64,000 nucleotides of DNA from Prevotellaceae bacterium KH2P17 (GCA_900199655.1 FZRE01000008.1:85239-149238), one strand, 5' to 3'. Positions 17,521 through 31,673 are shown, counted from the stretch's first letter. A program made the numbers and translations. Notes: generated by a model not told the origin, from the sequence alone.

Positions 17521-20500
17521 TTAGAAGTTCAAATTTAATCCGAGAATGAACGAGATTGGGCGTGGATAGATGTTGTTATCAATGCCGAATTTGGTTCCGT
17601 AAGCATCTGTTGTAATAATCTCAGGGTCAATTCCGTCGTAGTTGGTGATGGTGAACACGTTGGATGCCGTTGCGTAAACACGTCCGTTGAGGCCGCCCCA
17701 GCCACCGGTGCGGAAGAGCTGTGCGAAGCTGTAACCCAAGGTAATGTTGTCACACTTGAGGAAAGAAGCGTTCTGAACCCAGCGGTCGGAGAGGTTTACT
17801 GTTTCCTGGCCGAGCTGCCAGTTGTAGGGTAATGAAGCCAGCGGGCGGTTTGCCAGATATTTTGACGGAGCCCAGATGGCGGTTGGACCAATAGGAGCGA
17901 GGTTGGCCATGGCGTCGCTGAACACGTAGTTACCCAAGCTGGCACGCAGCGAGAAGCCGAAGTCCCAGTTCTTGTATTCCAGCCTCGAGGAGAGTCCCAT
18001 TGTGACCGGAGCCATCGGACTCTTGTAGAAATACTTGTCGGCCTCGGTAATGTTGCCGTCTGCATTGCGGTCTACGACCACGCCCTCCAGTGGTTTGCCG
18101 CTCTTGTCGTAAACCTGCTGGTAAACGTAGAACGAGTTGGCAGGATGCCCAACGGCGTGAGCCTGGCAGTTGCCGCCTGTACCTACGCTGATGCCACCTG
18201 TGGGAATGTAGTAGTCGGCGTTGCTTCCGCCGGTCAGGTCGGTAATTTTGTTGCGGTTGTAAGTGAAGTTGTAGTCCAGCTTCCAGTACCAGTCCTTGGT
18301 ATTCTTCTGGTCAAGAACAGTCCAGCTAAGGGTTGCCTCCACACCTGTATTTGTGAGTGAGCCGATGTTTGAGGTTACTTGATTGCGGAAGTTAGAGCCT
18401 GCTGCCACGTAAACTGTGTTGAGTAGGTCGGTCGTTTTGCGGAAGTACCAGTCCAAGCTACCCGTGAGTCGCTGGTCAAAAATTCCCCAGTCGAGGCCTA
18501 CATTATAAGTAGTAGTGGTCTCCCAGGTCAGCTTCTTGTTCACTGCTTTTGGCCGGGCAAGCGTTCCGTCGCCATAAAGCGGATAGTAGTTGTTGGGACT
18601 TGAGCTGAGCTCATATATGGAGAAGTAGTTGTAATCGCCAATGCCTTCCTGCTGGCCGGTCATACCCCAGCCCAAACGGAGCTTGAGATCGGAGAGCCAG
18701 TTGATGTCGCGGAACTTGTTCTCGTCCTTGATGCGCCATGCAAAGGCAACGGAGGGGAAGATGGCCCAGTGGTCTTCAAAGCGCGAGGAACCGTCGTCAC
18801 GCACGGTTGCAGTGAGGTAGTAGCGGTTCATCATGTTCCAGTTGGCACGTCCGAAGAACGATACCAGATAGTTTTCCGTAGCGTAGTGGTACGGGTCCTT
18901 TACGCCGTCACCGTCGTAGTCCTTTCCGTTATCGGTGTTGACCTCGCCCGGATGGTCTGTGTTAGTAGAGGGGTAGTAGGTCAGCGTGCGGTAGTGCTGG
19001 TCTCTCCAGAAGTGCTGGTACTCGTATCCTGCCATGATATCGAAGTGGTTCTGGTACTTGTCCTTGAAGTCATGGTAGTACTGCGCGTAGGCGTTGAAGG
19101 TCTGGTTGCGCTTCAAAATCTTGTCGTAGCCGATGGAACCGAAGTAAGGTGCCAGCGGTGATGTGGGCTGTACGTTGGTGTCCTGCTCGCCCTTGGCGAT
19201 GTCGAGACCGGCCGTTGCGTGCAGTCGCAGGTCCTCGAAGCCGTGTATCTTGTAGTCAACCTCCACGTTGCCTATGAAGTCGCGGCTCAGCGCATGGTCG
19301 TCCTTCAGGTTCAGAACGGCTACGGGGTTCTTGGTAGCCAGCGTGTTGAAGGTGCTGGGCCAGGTGGGGTCGGCAGCTCCCATGCTCTCACCTCTCCAGG
19401 CAAAGTAGCCGCCAAAGTTCTTGGCATCACTCGAGGTGGTGTCGTAAATGCTCTGGCTGGGGTCCATGGCAACGGCTGCACCTATGGCTGCACCGTCGGC
19501 ATAGTGGTTCTTGGCGAGCATTCCCTTGAGGTTGATGTTCACCGTCAGGTGGTTGTCAAGGAACGAGGGGCTCAGGTTCACCGACCCTGTATAGCGCTCA
19601 AAGCTCGATGTCTTGACGATACCCTGTTCGTTGGTGTAGCCCAGAGACACGCGGTAAGGCAGCACGTTGCCGGTTTTGCCCACGGCTCCCGATACGGTTA
19701 TGTTGTGGTCATGGCTCCAAGCCTGGCGATAGATCTCGTCCTGCCAGTCGGTGTTGGCGGTTCCCAAGGCCAGTGCCTGGGTGCTGCCTTCGCCGAAGAG
19801 GTCGGTAACGAACTTGCGATACTGGTCGCCGTCCATTACGTCAATGGTCTTTTTCTTCATGCTCATGGATACACTTCCGGCGTAAGAAACGGACATGGGC
19901 TGGTTGGCACGTCCCTTCTTGGTAGTGATGATGATGACACCATTGGAGCCGCGCGAACCGTAGATGGCTGTGGCTGAGGCGTCCTTGAGTACGTTAAAGG
20001 ACTCGATGTCCTGCGGGTTAACCATCGAGAGGGGGTTCGCGAGACCCTTTACGCCGTTGTTGTCCATAGCAACACCGTCGATGACGATGAGCGGGTCGTT
20101 GCTGGCATTGAGCGACGAGCCGCCACGAATGCGGATGGTAGCGCCGCCGCCCGGCGTACCGCCGCCGCTGGTTACGCTTACACCGGCTATCTTACCCTGC
20201 ATCATGTCCTGTGCGTTGACAACAAGACCCTTGTTCTTGCTGTCGGGCTGAATTTGCGTTACCGAACCCGTGAGGTCTGATTTCTTAACTGCGCCGTAGC
20301 CGATGACCACCACCTCGTTGAGAGACTGCGCGGCATCGTCCTTGAGTTCGATAACCATGTTGGGGCTGGCTGTGCCCTTGTATTCCTGGTAACCGATGTA
20401 GGAGACGGTAATGGTAGCGCCTTGTGCGGCCTTAAGGGTGAAGTTGCCGTCGATATCAGATACCGTACCGCCCTGTTGACCCTCAACACGGACAGTGGCA

Positions 20501-20640
20501 CCAATGATAGGCTCGCCGGCAGCATCCTTAACCTGGCCGTTGACAGTTATCTGCTGTGCAAAGGCGCCTACAGAAAGAATGAGCGCGCATACGAGCGCAA
20601 GCATCCTTAGAGGCATTGTGAATTTTACCTGCTTCATCAT
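17521..20640 (-). CDS. susC: SusC TonB-dependent outer-membrane maltooligosaccharide transporter
   Basis: A 1039-residue TonB-dependent receptor that imports maltooligosaccharides across the outer membrane with SusD. Residues 1-28 are a signal peptide ending GAFA. A carboxypeptidase-regulatory-like domain follows (about 30-105, with GEPIIGATVRVEG and DIDGNFTL). The SusC signature NEVVVIGYGAVKKSDLTGS precedes the plug domain, then a long beta-barrel ends in LNLNF. The ATG at 20640 is preferred because it follows an A-rich leader (AACTTAAAACAAAAA), the usual initiation context in this phylum. ATG at 20670 would add ten residues, and a TTG at 20700 is not credible. First gene of susCDEF, divergent from lacI. 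Confidence 0.93.
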   Translation of the reverse strand: MMKQVKFTMPLRMLALVCALILSVGAFAQQITVNGQVKDAAGEPIIGATVRVEGQQGGTVSDIDGNFTLKAAQGATITVSYIGYQEYKGTASPNMVIELKDDAAQSLNEVVVIGYGAVKKSDLTGSVTQIQPDSKNKGLVVNAQDMMQGKIAGVSVTSGGGTPGGGATIRIRGGSSLNASNDPLIVIDGVAMDNNGVKGLANPLSMVNPQDIESFNVLKDASATAIYGSRGSNGVIIITTKKGRANQPMSVSYAGSVSMSMKKKTIDVMDGDQYRKFVTDLFGEGSTQALALGTANTDWQDEIYRQAWSHDHNITVSGAVGKTGNVLPYRVSLGYTNEQGIVKTSSFERYTGSVNLSPSFLDNHLTVNINLKGMLAKNHYADGAAIGAAVAMDPSQSIYDTTSSDAKNFGGYFAWRGESMGAADPTWPSTFNTLATKNPVAVLNLKDDHALSRDFIGNVEVDYKIHGFEDLRLHATAGLDIAKGEQDTNVQPTSPLAPYFGSIGYDKILKRNQTFNAYAQYYHDFKDKYQNHFDIMAGYEYQHFWRDQHYRTLTYYPSTNTDHPGEVNTDNGKDYDGDGVKDPYHYATENYLVSFFGRANWNMMNRYYLTATVRDDGSSRFEDHWAIFPSVAFAWRIKDENKFRDINWLSDLKLRLGWGMTGQQEGIGDYNYFSIYELSSSPNNYYPLYGDGTLARPKAVNKKLTWETTTTYNVGLDWGIFDQRLTGSLDWYFRKTTDLLNTVYVAAGSNFRNQVTSNIGSLTNTGVEATLSWTVLDQKNTKDWYWKLDYNFTYNRNKITDLTGGSNADYYIPTGGISVGTGGNCQAHAVGHPANSFYVYQQVYDKSGKPLEGVVVDRNADGNITEADKYFYKSPMAPVTMGLSSRLEYKNWDFGFSLRASLGNYVFSDAMANLAPIGPTAIWAPSKYLANRPLASLPYNWQLGQETVNLSDRWVQNASFLKCDNITLGYSFAQLFRTGGWGGLNGRVYATASNVFTITNYDGIDPEIITTDAYGTKFGIDNNIYPRPISFILGLNLNF

Positions 20641-20837
20641 TTTTTGTTTTAAGTTAACTTTATTTGTCATGAATGTTAATTTGCGGTTTAGGCGCGACAA
20701 CTATCGCCGACGGAACTCACCCTTGCGGGGGCAGTGGCTGTGTAAGTGTTTGCAGGCGTTCTTTCCGGTTGGTAGTGTCGATAGCGTGTTCCCCTTTTCT
20801 GCTTGTCGTTTAGGTTGTTAGGGAACTTTCTTTGCTG

Positions 20838-20845
20838 CAAAATTA
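20838..20845 (-). promoter_or_regulatory. -7 box of susC
   Basis: On the minus strand TAATTTTG matches TAnnTTTG exactly. It lies about 200 nt upstream of the ATG and 54 bp from the operator at 20899. No clear -33 TTTG is seen at the expected distance. The 358-bp susC-lacI gap otherwise holds only the operator, the lacI promoter and a long susC leader. Confidence 0.6.
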
Positions 20846-20898
20846 GATTTATTAACCTTACATTGTACTTTTTTTAGGTAAAAAGCGTTGTTTTATAT

Positions 20899-20914
20899 GT
20901 GCAAACGATTGCGC
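20899..20914. promoter_or_regulatory. LacI-family operator, copy 2 (shared by susC and lacI)
   Basis: GTGCAAACGATTGCGC in the divergent susC-lacI gap. It is 54 bp upstream of the susC -7 box and 55 bp upstream of the lacI -7 box, so a single site is placed almost symmetrically for both promoters. Confidence 0.85.
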
Positions 20915-20968
20915 GTGTAAATGTGTATATATTAAAGAGGTAGCGGCTGGCAGCTCGCCTGCTTTCCG

Positions 20969-20976
20969 TAATTTTG
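20969..20976 (+). promoter_or_regulatory. -7 box of lacI
   Basis: TAATTTTG, identical to the susC -7 octamer, 22 nt ahead of the lacI ATG. No convincing -33 box is present. Confidence 0.65.
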
Positions 20977-20998
20977 CCTCCGTAAACCTGTTACTACA

Positions 20999-22024
20999 AT
21001 GACCGACAACATCCAGATAACGATGAAGGACATAGCCGAGGAGTTCGGCGTATCAGTAGCCACGGTGTCCCGGGCCCTGAGCAACAACCCGCGCATCAGC
21101 AAGGAGCGGCGCGAGGCCATACAGGCATACGCCAAGGAGCACAACTTCTTTCCGAACGTTATCGGCGAGCAGCTGCGCCACTCGCGCGTAAAACCCATCA
21201 AACTCATCGGTGTCATCATTCCCCAACTGCCCCATTACTACTTCTCCACCATCCTGAGCGGCATCGAGGAGGAGGCCTTCGGCCGCGGCTACCAGATGGT
21301 GGTGGCGCAGAGCAACGAACAATTTGAGCGCGAGGCCAAGATATGCGAGGCCTTCTATAAGAACAAGGTGTGCGGCGTTATCGTGTCGCAGGCCAAGAAC
21401 ACCGTGGAGTACGACCACTTCCGCAAGCTCATCGACAACGGCATACCCATAGTTTTCTACGACCGCATCTGCACCGGCGTGAATGCCAGTCTGGTGGTGG
21501 TAGACGACTATATGGGTGCCTTCAATGCCGTGAGCCATCTCATCGAGACCGGCTGCAAGCACATAGCCTACTACGGGTCGCCCTTTACGCTGGAGATATC
21601 GAAGAACCGTTTCAACGGCTACAAGGACGCCCTGCTGCATAACAAACTTGAAGTTGACGAGCACATCATGCGCTTCTGCGATAACCGCTCGGATGCCGAG
21701 CTCATCACGCCCGAACTGCTGCAGGCCGAAAATCGGCCGGATGCCTTCTTCTGCGTGAACGACGACACGGCCATTGGCGTGCTCTACACCGTCAAACGGC
21801 TGGGATTGCGCGTGCCGGAGGACGTGAGTATCTGCGGTTTTACTAACGGCGAACGCGCCATAGCCTGTGACCCCATGCTTACAACCGTGGAGCAACGCGG
21901 CAAGCGGGTGGGCGAGGAGGCTGCCAACATACTAATAAATAAGGTGGAAGGCATGAGCCCCATGGAGAAGATTGAGAAGCGCGTGGTGAGGACGAAGCTG
22001 ATTATCCGCGGTACAACGCGGTAA
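20999..22024 (+). CDS. LacI/GalR-family transcriptional regulator of starch utilisation
   Basis: A 341-residue regulator. The helix-turn-helix at residues 9-28 reads MKDIAEEFGVSVATVSRALS, followed by the hinge helix around FFPNVIGEQLRHSR. A periplasmic-binding-protein-like effector domain runs from IGVIIPQL to the C-terminus. It would bind a sugar such as maltose and control the surrounding genes. The identical 16-bp operator at this gene, susC, the amylase and malQ points to a local regulon that includes itself. In B. thetaiotaomicron the sus genes are run by the membrane regulator SusR; no SusR homologue is seen here. Activator or repressor action cannot be settled by sequence, but operator position favours activation. 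Confidence 0.88.
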   Translation: MTDNIQITMKDIAEEFGVSVATVSRALSNNPRISKERREAIQAYAKEHNFFPNVIGEQLRHSRVKPIKLIGVIIPQLPHYYFSTILSGIEEEAFGRGYQMVVAQSNEQFEREAKICEAFYKNKVCGVIVSQAKNTVEYDHFRKLIDNGIPIVFYDRICTGVNASLVVVDDYMGAFNAVSHLIETGCKHIAYYGSPFTLEISKNRFNGYKDALLHNKLEVDEHIMRFCDNRSDAELITPELLQAENRPDAFFCVNDDTAIGVLYTVKRLGLRVPEDVSICGFTNGERAIACDPMLTTVEQRGKRVGEEAANILINKVEGMSPMEKIEKRVVRTKLIIRGTTR

Positions 22025-22029
22025 ATCGA

Positions 22030-22065
22030 AGCCTCTCCCCGGACCTCCCCAAGGGGTGGGAGACC
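22030..22065. repeat. GC-rich intergenic hairpin in the lacI-MFS gap
   Basis: CTCTCCCCGGACCTCCCC is followed by AAGGGGTGGGAG, giving imperfect pyrimidine and purine arms like those at 1525 and 7847. It starts a few nucleotides after the lacI stop and may attenuate read-through into the transporter gene. Confidence 0.5.
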
Positions 22066-22170
22066 TGCTGCGCCGTGTAAAGCATCGGTGTGCAAAAGCA
22101 ACAACAATATAGTATTACTAACCAATAGAAGCCTGTCTCCGCGCTTATGGCACAAGAGAAGGCAATACAA

Positions 22171-22200
22171 ATGAATTGTGAATTATGAATTCTGAATTGA
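22171..22200 (+). repeat. AATTGTGAATTATGAATT repeat overlapping the MFS start codon
   Basis: ATGAATTGTGAATTATGAAT followed by TCTGAATTGA. Similar GAATTGTGAAT strings occur at 46430, 46715, 58530 and 59190, always intergenic. Here the string supplies the MFS start codon (ATG at 22185). It also holds a five-codon ORF (22171-22188) whose TGA overlaps that ATG. Confidence 0.6.
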
Positions 22201-23525
22201 AAACCAAGCCTGATTTGACCTTTTGGAAACTCTGGAACCTGAGTTTCGGATTCTTTGGTGTGCAAATCGCGTATGCGCTGCAGAGTGCAAATATCTCACG
22301 TATCTTTGCCACTCTGGGCGCCGACCCCCACAACCTGAGCTACTTCTGGATACTGCCGCCCCTCATGGGCATCCTTGTGCAGCCTGTAGTGGGCACGCTG
22401 AGCGACCGCACCTGGTGCCGCTTCGGCCGCCGCATACCTTATTTATTTATAGGAGCCACGCTGGCCGTGCTCGTCATGTGCCTGCTTCCCAATGCCGGTT
22501 CGTTCGGACTGACGGTCTCGGCAGCCATGATTTTCGGCCTCGTAGCACTCATGTTCCTCGATACCAGCATCAACATGGCCATGCAACCCTTCAAGATGCT
22601 GGTGGGCGACATGGTGAACGAGCGTCAGAAAGCTAAGGCCTACAGCATCCAGAGCTTCCTGTGCAACGCCGGCTCGGTAATGGGGTTCATCTTCCCCTTC
22701 CTTTTCACGTGGCTCGGCATACAGAACGTGGCCCCCAAGGGCACCGTACCCGACAGCGTCATCTGGTCCTTCTACGTGGGTGCTGCCATCCTGATACTCT
22801 GCGTGATCTACACCACGGTGAAGGTGAAGGAGTGGAACCCCGCGGAATATGCTTCCTACAACGGCGTCTCGCAGGAGGCTCAGGCAGCCTCGACGGAGGG
22901 CGACAAGGACGGCGGAGGCTGGATAACACTGCTCCGCAAGGCGCCTTCCACCTTCTGGAAGGTAGGACTGGTGCAGTTCTTCTGCTGGGCCGGCTTCCTT
23001 TACATGTGGAACTATAGCACCGGCGCCATAGCCGAGACGGTGTGGAACAATACCGACCCGGCTTCGGCCGACTTCCAGGCAGCCGGCAACTGGGTAGGCA
23101 TTCTCTTTGCCGTGCAGGCCATTGGCAGCGTACTGTGGGCCGTGGTGCTGCCGCAGTTCAAGAATATGAAGATGGCCTATGCCGTGAGTCTCGTCATTGG
23201 TGGCATCGGTTTTGCTCTCGTGCCCTTCCTGCACGACAAGTACCTGCAGTTCATTCCCTTCCTTCTCATTGGCTGCGGCTGGGCTGCCATGCTGGCCATG
23301 CCGTTCACCTTCGTTACCAATGCCCTGCAGGGTTACGGCCACATGGGAGCTTACCTGGGCCTTTTTAACGGCACCATCTGCATTCCGCAGATTATCGCAG
23401 CCCTTGTCGGCGGCGGCGTGCTTAGTCTCGTAGGCTCTCACCAGAGCAACATGATGATAGTGGCGGGCGTGAGTCTGCTCATTGGTGCCTGCTGCGTGCC
23501 GTTCATCAAGGAGCATAAGGCGTAG
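22185..23525 (+). CDS. MFS sugar transporter, SLC45/MalT-like (probable maltose or maltooligosaccharide importer)
   Basis: A 446-residue inner-membrane carrier with about 12 hydrophobic segments. Motifs are those of the SLC45/glycoside-type MFS group: FGFFGVQIAYALQSANISRIF in the first helix, then GTLSDRTWCRFGRRIPY in the first cytoplasmic loop. Placed between the starch regulator and malQ, it most likely carries maltose or short maltooligosaccharides from periplasm to cytoplasm for MalQ. The first codons come from a short intergenic repeat, so the extreme N-terminus (MNSEL) may be recent. The gap to lacI is 160 nt; the gap to malQ is 1.3 kb of repeats. Confidence 0.85.
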   Translation: MNSELKTKPDLTFWKLWNLSFGFFGVQIAYALQSANISRIFATLGADPHNLSYFWILPPLMGILVQPVVGTLSDRTWCRFGRRIPYLFIGATLAVLVMCLLPNAGSFGLTVSAAMIFGLVALMFLDTSINMAMQPFKMLVGDMVNERQKAKAYSIQSFLCNAGSVMGFIFPFLFTWLGIQNVAPKGTVPDSVIWSFYVGAAILILCVIYTTVKVKEWNPAEYASYNGVSQEAQAASTEGDKDGGGWITLLRKAPSTFWKVGLVQFFCWAGFLYMWNYSTGAIAETVWNNTDPASADFQAAGNWVGILFAVQAIGSVLWAVVLPQFKNMKMAYAVSLVIGGIGFALVPFLHDKYLQFIPFLLIGCGWAAMLAMPFTFVTNALQGYGHMGAYLGLFNGTICIPQIIAALVGGGVLSLVGSHQSNMMIVAGVSLLIGACCVPFIKEHKA

Positions 23526-23779
23526 CTGCCTGTGCGTCATCCCGTCTTCCGGCCCTCCTTTCCAAGTTGAGGAACTGCTGCTGCGGGCCTCCTGCCGGAT
23601 AGCTGCTGGTTTTTAAAGACAGAGTAATAGCGTATGTTTTCTACTGCTGAAGGCTTCATGCAGGTTAGCTGCTGATGATTAAAAACAGAGTAACAGCGTT
23701 TTCAAAATGTGCAACTTTAGCAAAAGATAGTGCAAGCAATGTTCCCTCCCCATCGGGAGGGCTGGAGTAGGATCTATGT

Positions 23780-23845
23780 TTCAAGCCTCTTGAAAGATAC
23801 CTTTAAGAGGCTTGAAAGATGTGTTCAAGGCCCTTGAAAGGCACT
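23780..23845 (-). repeat. Triple 22-bp inverted-repeat element, family E, copy 2
   Basis: Units start at 23780, 23802 and 23824, each 22 bp. Read on the minus strand it aligns closely with copy 4 at 47033, sharing the middle-unit variant CTTAAAGGTATC and the outside flank CTTAC-AGTAAGAAA. It is therefore an inverted copy. Confidence 0.85.
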
Positions 23846-24355
23846 TCTCACTTTCTTACTTGTAAGTTGTTGGATTTCAATACATTACATTCTGGGTTAA
23901 ATCCAATGGCTTTGAAAGTTATTTTTTGCTCGCTTACGTTCTTTTGTTTTCTGTAAATTTAAACTGCTTTTGCTGTGAGGTTGAGTCTTGCGGTACATAT
24001 ATCCTGCTGCTTGTCATCCCCTCCTCCGCCTCCCCTTTCTAAGGGGAGGATACCAGTTTGACTTGTCACCAATCATTGCTTGTTTAATCCTGCAAACAAG
24101 CAAACCCGCAGCAGCTGAAAAAATACGCTGTTACTCTGTCTTTAATCATCAGCAACTATATAGTAGAAAACTTGCGACAGCGTTTCCTCCCCTTAGAAAG
24201 GGGAGGTTAGGAGGGGATGATACCTTAAGCTGCATGGACAATCTCTGCTGTCAGGTCATCCCCTCCTCCGCCTCCCCTTTCCAAGGGGAGGATACCAGTT
24301 TGTCTTTTTGCAAATCGTTGCTTGCTTATTTCTGCAACCAAGCAAGCCCGCAGCA

Positions 24356-24690
24356 GCAGAAAAAATACGCTATTACTCTGTCTTCAAACACAAGCAGCCA
24401 TCCAGCAGGAAACATCAAGCAGCGAAAAAACTACGCTGTTACTCTGTCTTTAAAAGCAAGCAGCAAACCGGCAGGAAACATCAAGCAACGAAAAAACTAC
24501 TCTGTTACTCTGTCTTCAAACACAAGCAGCCATCCAGCAGAAAACATCAAGCAGCGAAAAAAATACGCTGTTACTCTGTCTTTAAAAACAAGCAGCAAAC
24601 CGGCAGGAAACAACAAGCAGCAGAAAAAATACGCTATTACTCTGTCTTCAAAAACCAGCAACCAACCAGCAGCAAGCCAGCAGCCGGAGT
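24356..24690 (-). repeat. 66-bp tandem array, family D (five units)
   Basis: The marker ACTCTGTCTT is at 24375, 24441, 24507, 24573 and 24639, exactly 66 bp apart. Similarity extends over the whole unit, including AACATCAAGCAGCGAAAAAA. Units 1 and 3 share one variant (CATCCAGCAG) and 2 and 4 another (AAACCGGCAGG), so a 132-bp higher-order period is visible. On the other strand the core is GACAGAGTAACAG. Confidence 0.9.
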
Positions 24691-24740
24691 TGCTATCCTT
24701 GGGGGCGAGAAGTTGGGTGACTTGAGTTTGGCTCTTGATA

Positions 24741-24756
24741 GTGCAAACGATTGCGC
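24741..24756. promoter_or_regulatory. LacI-family operator, copy 3 (malQ)
   Basis: GTGCAAACGATTGCGC, 90 bp upstream of the malQ ATG, the same distance as at the amylase gene. Confidence 0.8.
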
Positions 24757-24809
24757 AATGTTTTGCTTTTTTTGTGTAACTGCGGCATATCTAATTCGCG
24801 GAATAATGC

Positions 24810-24817
24810 TAACTTTA
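24810..24817 (+). promoter_or_regulatory. Candidate -7 box of malQ
   Basis: TAACTTTA, five of six fixed positions of TAnnTTTG, 54 bp downstream of the operator and 28 nt ahead of the ATG. No -33 box at the usual distance. Confidence 0.45.
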
Positions 24818-24845
24818 CCGCAGATTTATTAACCGACAAGAGTCT

Positions 24846-29691
<4,846 letters not shown>

Positions 29692-29743
29692 GGCATCAGG
29701 CCCGCCAAGGCACTCAATGAAGAATGCTATAAACTGCCAACCT

Positions 29744-31672
29744 ATGAATTTGAAAACCCTCTTTATGACTGCATTTGCAGCATTCACCATCCATTCTGCC
29801 CAGGCTCAGGACACCTTCAACGAGGTTTCCTACAGTCCGGGGCAGACTGTTTTCAGGCTCCATGCACCCTCGTCGGCCCGCAAGGTGGTGGTGCGCATCT
29901 ATCCCGATGCGCTTTCTGCCAAGCCCGAACGCACGGTGCGCATGAAGCGGACAGGCAATGACACGTGGCAAACTGTGGTGAAGGCCGACCTCAAAGGGCG
30001 TTTCTACACCTTTGATATATCGGGCGATAAGAAGTCGTGGTGCGAAACGCCGGGCGTGTTTGCCAAGGCCGTGGGAGTGAACGGCAAGCGCGGAGCCATT
30101 GTAGACATGGCCACAACCAACCCGCAGGGGTGGGAGGGCGATGTCCGCCCGGCCTTGCAATCGCCTGCCGACCTTGTTGTCTACGAACTGCACCACCGCG
30201 ATTTCTCCATCGATGCTTCTTCCGGGCTCGTGCACAAGGGCAAGTTCCTGGCGCTAACGGAGCCCAAGGCCATTGCGCATTTAAAGGAGCTGGGCATCAA
30301 TGCCGTGCATATCCTGCCCTCGTACGACTTTGGATCGGTAGATGAAACCAAGCTCTCGCAGCCGCAGTACAACTGGGGCTACGACCCGGTGAACTACAAC
30401 GTGCCCGAAGGTTCGTACAGTACCGACCCCTATAACCCACTGACACGCATCCGCGAGTTCAAACTCATGGTGCAGGCTCTGCACAAGGCAGGCATCAGAG
30501 TCATACTCGACGTGGTGTATAACCATACCTATGATATCGAGCACAGCAACTTCCAGCGCACGTATCCCGATTATTTTTACCGCAAAAAGGCCGACGGAAC
30601 CTACTCCGACGGCTCCGGTTGCGGCAACGAGACGGCCTCCGAAAAGCCGCTGATGCGCGAGTTCATGCTCGAGAGCGTGAAGTATTGGGTCAGCGAATAC
30701 CACATCGACGGCTTCCGCTTCGACCTCATGGGTGTGCACGACATGGAGACCATGAACCTGATACGTGCCGAACTGTCCCGAATTGATCCCTCTATCTTCG
30801 TCTACGGAGAGGGCTGGAGCGCCGGCACCTGTGCCTATCCGGCCGATAAGTTGTCCGTGAAAGCCCACATGCAGCAGCTGCCCGGCATTGCCGCCTTTAG
30901 CGATGAGCTGCGCGATGCACTGCGTGGACCGTTCTCCGATGATACGAAGGGCGCCTTCCTGGCCGGCATTCCGGGCGAGGAAGAGAGCGTGAAGGCCGGC
31001 ATTGCCGGCATGATTGCCCACCCTGATGTTGACTATTCAAAGGTGAACTACACCAAAACACCTTGGGCGCTGGAGCCTGTGCAGATGATGAGTTACGTGA
31101 GCTGCCACGACGACATGTGTCTTACCGACCGCCTGCGTGCCTCCATTCCCGGCATAAAGGATGACGAACTCATCCGCCTCGACCTGCTGGCACAAACCGC
31201 GGTATTTACCTCGCAGGGAGTGCCTTTTATGCTCTCGGGCGAGGAAATGCTGCGAAACAAGAAAGGGGTACACAACAGTTTCGAGTCTCCCGACAGCATC
31301 AATCATCTCGATTGGAATAACCTGCAGCGCTACCCGCAGGTGTTCAGTTATTACAAGAACCTCATCGGGCTGCGCAAGAGCCACCCTGCATTCCGCTTGG
31401 GAGATGCGAACAAGGTTCGTGAAGTTCTTGATTTTCTGCCTTCGCAGCCGTGTCTGGTAGCTTTCACACTAAACGGCAAGCTGGCCGGAGACAGCTGGCA
31501 AAACATCATAGTGGTGCTGAACGGCAACCCGGAACCACGCGAGATAGAGGTTCCTGCAGGCAGTTATACGGTTGTTTGCTGTGATGGCGTAATCAATGAG
31601 AACGGTTTGGGCCGGATGGAAGGCGGCAAAGTGGTTGTCGACCCGCAGTCGGCATTGATAATACATAATTAA
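29744..31672 (+). CDS. Type I pullulanase (GH13), secreted
   Basis: A 642-residue debranching enzyme. The chosen ATG at 29744 gives a clean signal peptide (LFMTAFAAFTIHSAQA); an ATG at 29717 would add nine residues ahead of it. An N-terminal CBM48-like domain (about 25-110) precedes the GH13 barrel. The type I pullulanase marker YNWGYDP is at 209-215, nucleophile D327 in GFRFDLMG, acid/base E356 in YGEGW and D456 in SCHDD. It cuts alpha-1,6 branch points in starch oligosaccharides in the periplasm. It begins 52 nt after the GH97 gene and ends one base before the next start. Confidence 0.92.
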   Translation: MNLKTLFMTAFAAFTIHSAQAQDTFNEVSYSPGQTVFRLHAPSSARKVVVRIYPDALSAKPERTVRMKRTGNDTWQTVVKADLKGRFYTFDISGDKKSWCETPGVFAKAVGVNGKRGAIVDMATTNPQGWEGDVRPALQSPADLVVYELHHRDFSIDASSGLVHKGKFLALTEPKAIAHLKELGINAVHILPSYDFGSVDETKLSQPQYNWGYDPVNYNVPEGSYSTDPYNPLTRIREFKLMVQALHKAGIRVILDVVYNHTYDIEHSNFQRTYPDYFYRKKADGTYSDGSGCGNETASEKPLMREFMLESVKYWVSEYHIDGFRFDLMGVHDMETMNLIRAELSRIDPSIFVYGEGWSAGTCAYPADKLSVKAHMQQLPGIAAFSDELRDALRGPFSDDTKGAFLAGIPGEEESVKAGIAGMIAHPDVDYSKVNYTKTPWALEPVQMMSYVSCHDDMCLTDRLRASIPGIKDDELIRLDLLAQTAVFTSQGVPFMLSGEEMLRNKKGVHNSFESPDSINHLDWNNLQRYPQVFSYYKNLIGLRKSHPAFRLGDANKVREVLDFLPSQPCLVAFTLNGKLAGDSWQNIIVVLNGNPEPREIEVPAGSYTVVCCDGVINENGLGRMEGGKVVVDPQSALIIHN

Positions 31673-31673
31673 G

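Larger units (their letters stand above)
23526..24740. repeat. Composite repeat cluster I (between MFS gene and malQ)
   Basis: This 1.2-kb gap holds, in order: 66-bp-family (D) fragments near 23620 and 23683, a GC-rich hairpin near 23745, family E copy 2 (23780-23845), a family C hairpin (24029-24049), one D unit (about 24125), two more C hairpins (24186-24206, 24271-24291) and a five-unit D array (24356-24690). Two overlapping open frames cross it, but they translate the repeats and show no conserved protein. The same modules occur in clusters II and III. Confidence 0.8.

Noticed and set aside
20641..20700. Longer SusC beginning at 20700
   Set aside because: The codon is TTG and no signal peptide would follow directly; ATG at 20640 (or 20670) fits better.
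24356..24690. Possible CRISPR array (66-bp period)
   Set aside because: The entire 66-bp unit is similar between copies, so there are no unique spacers, and no cas genes are in the window.
23988..24832. Two overlapping open frames (246 and 174 codons) in cluster I
   Set aside because: They translate the tandem repeats and end in unrelated sequence; the same repeats occur on the opposite strand and in other gaps without a gene context.
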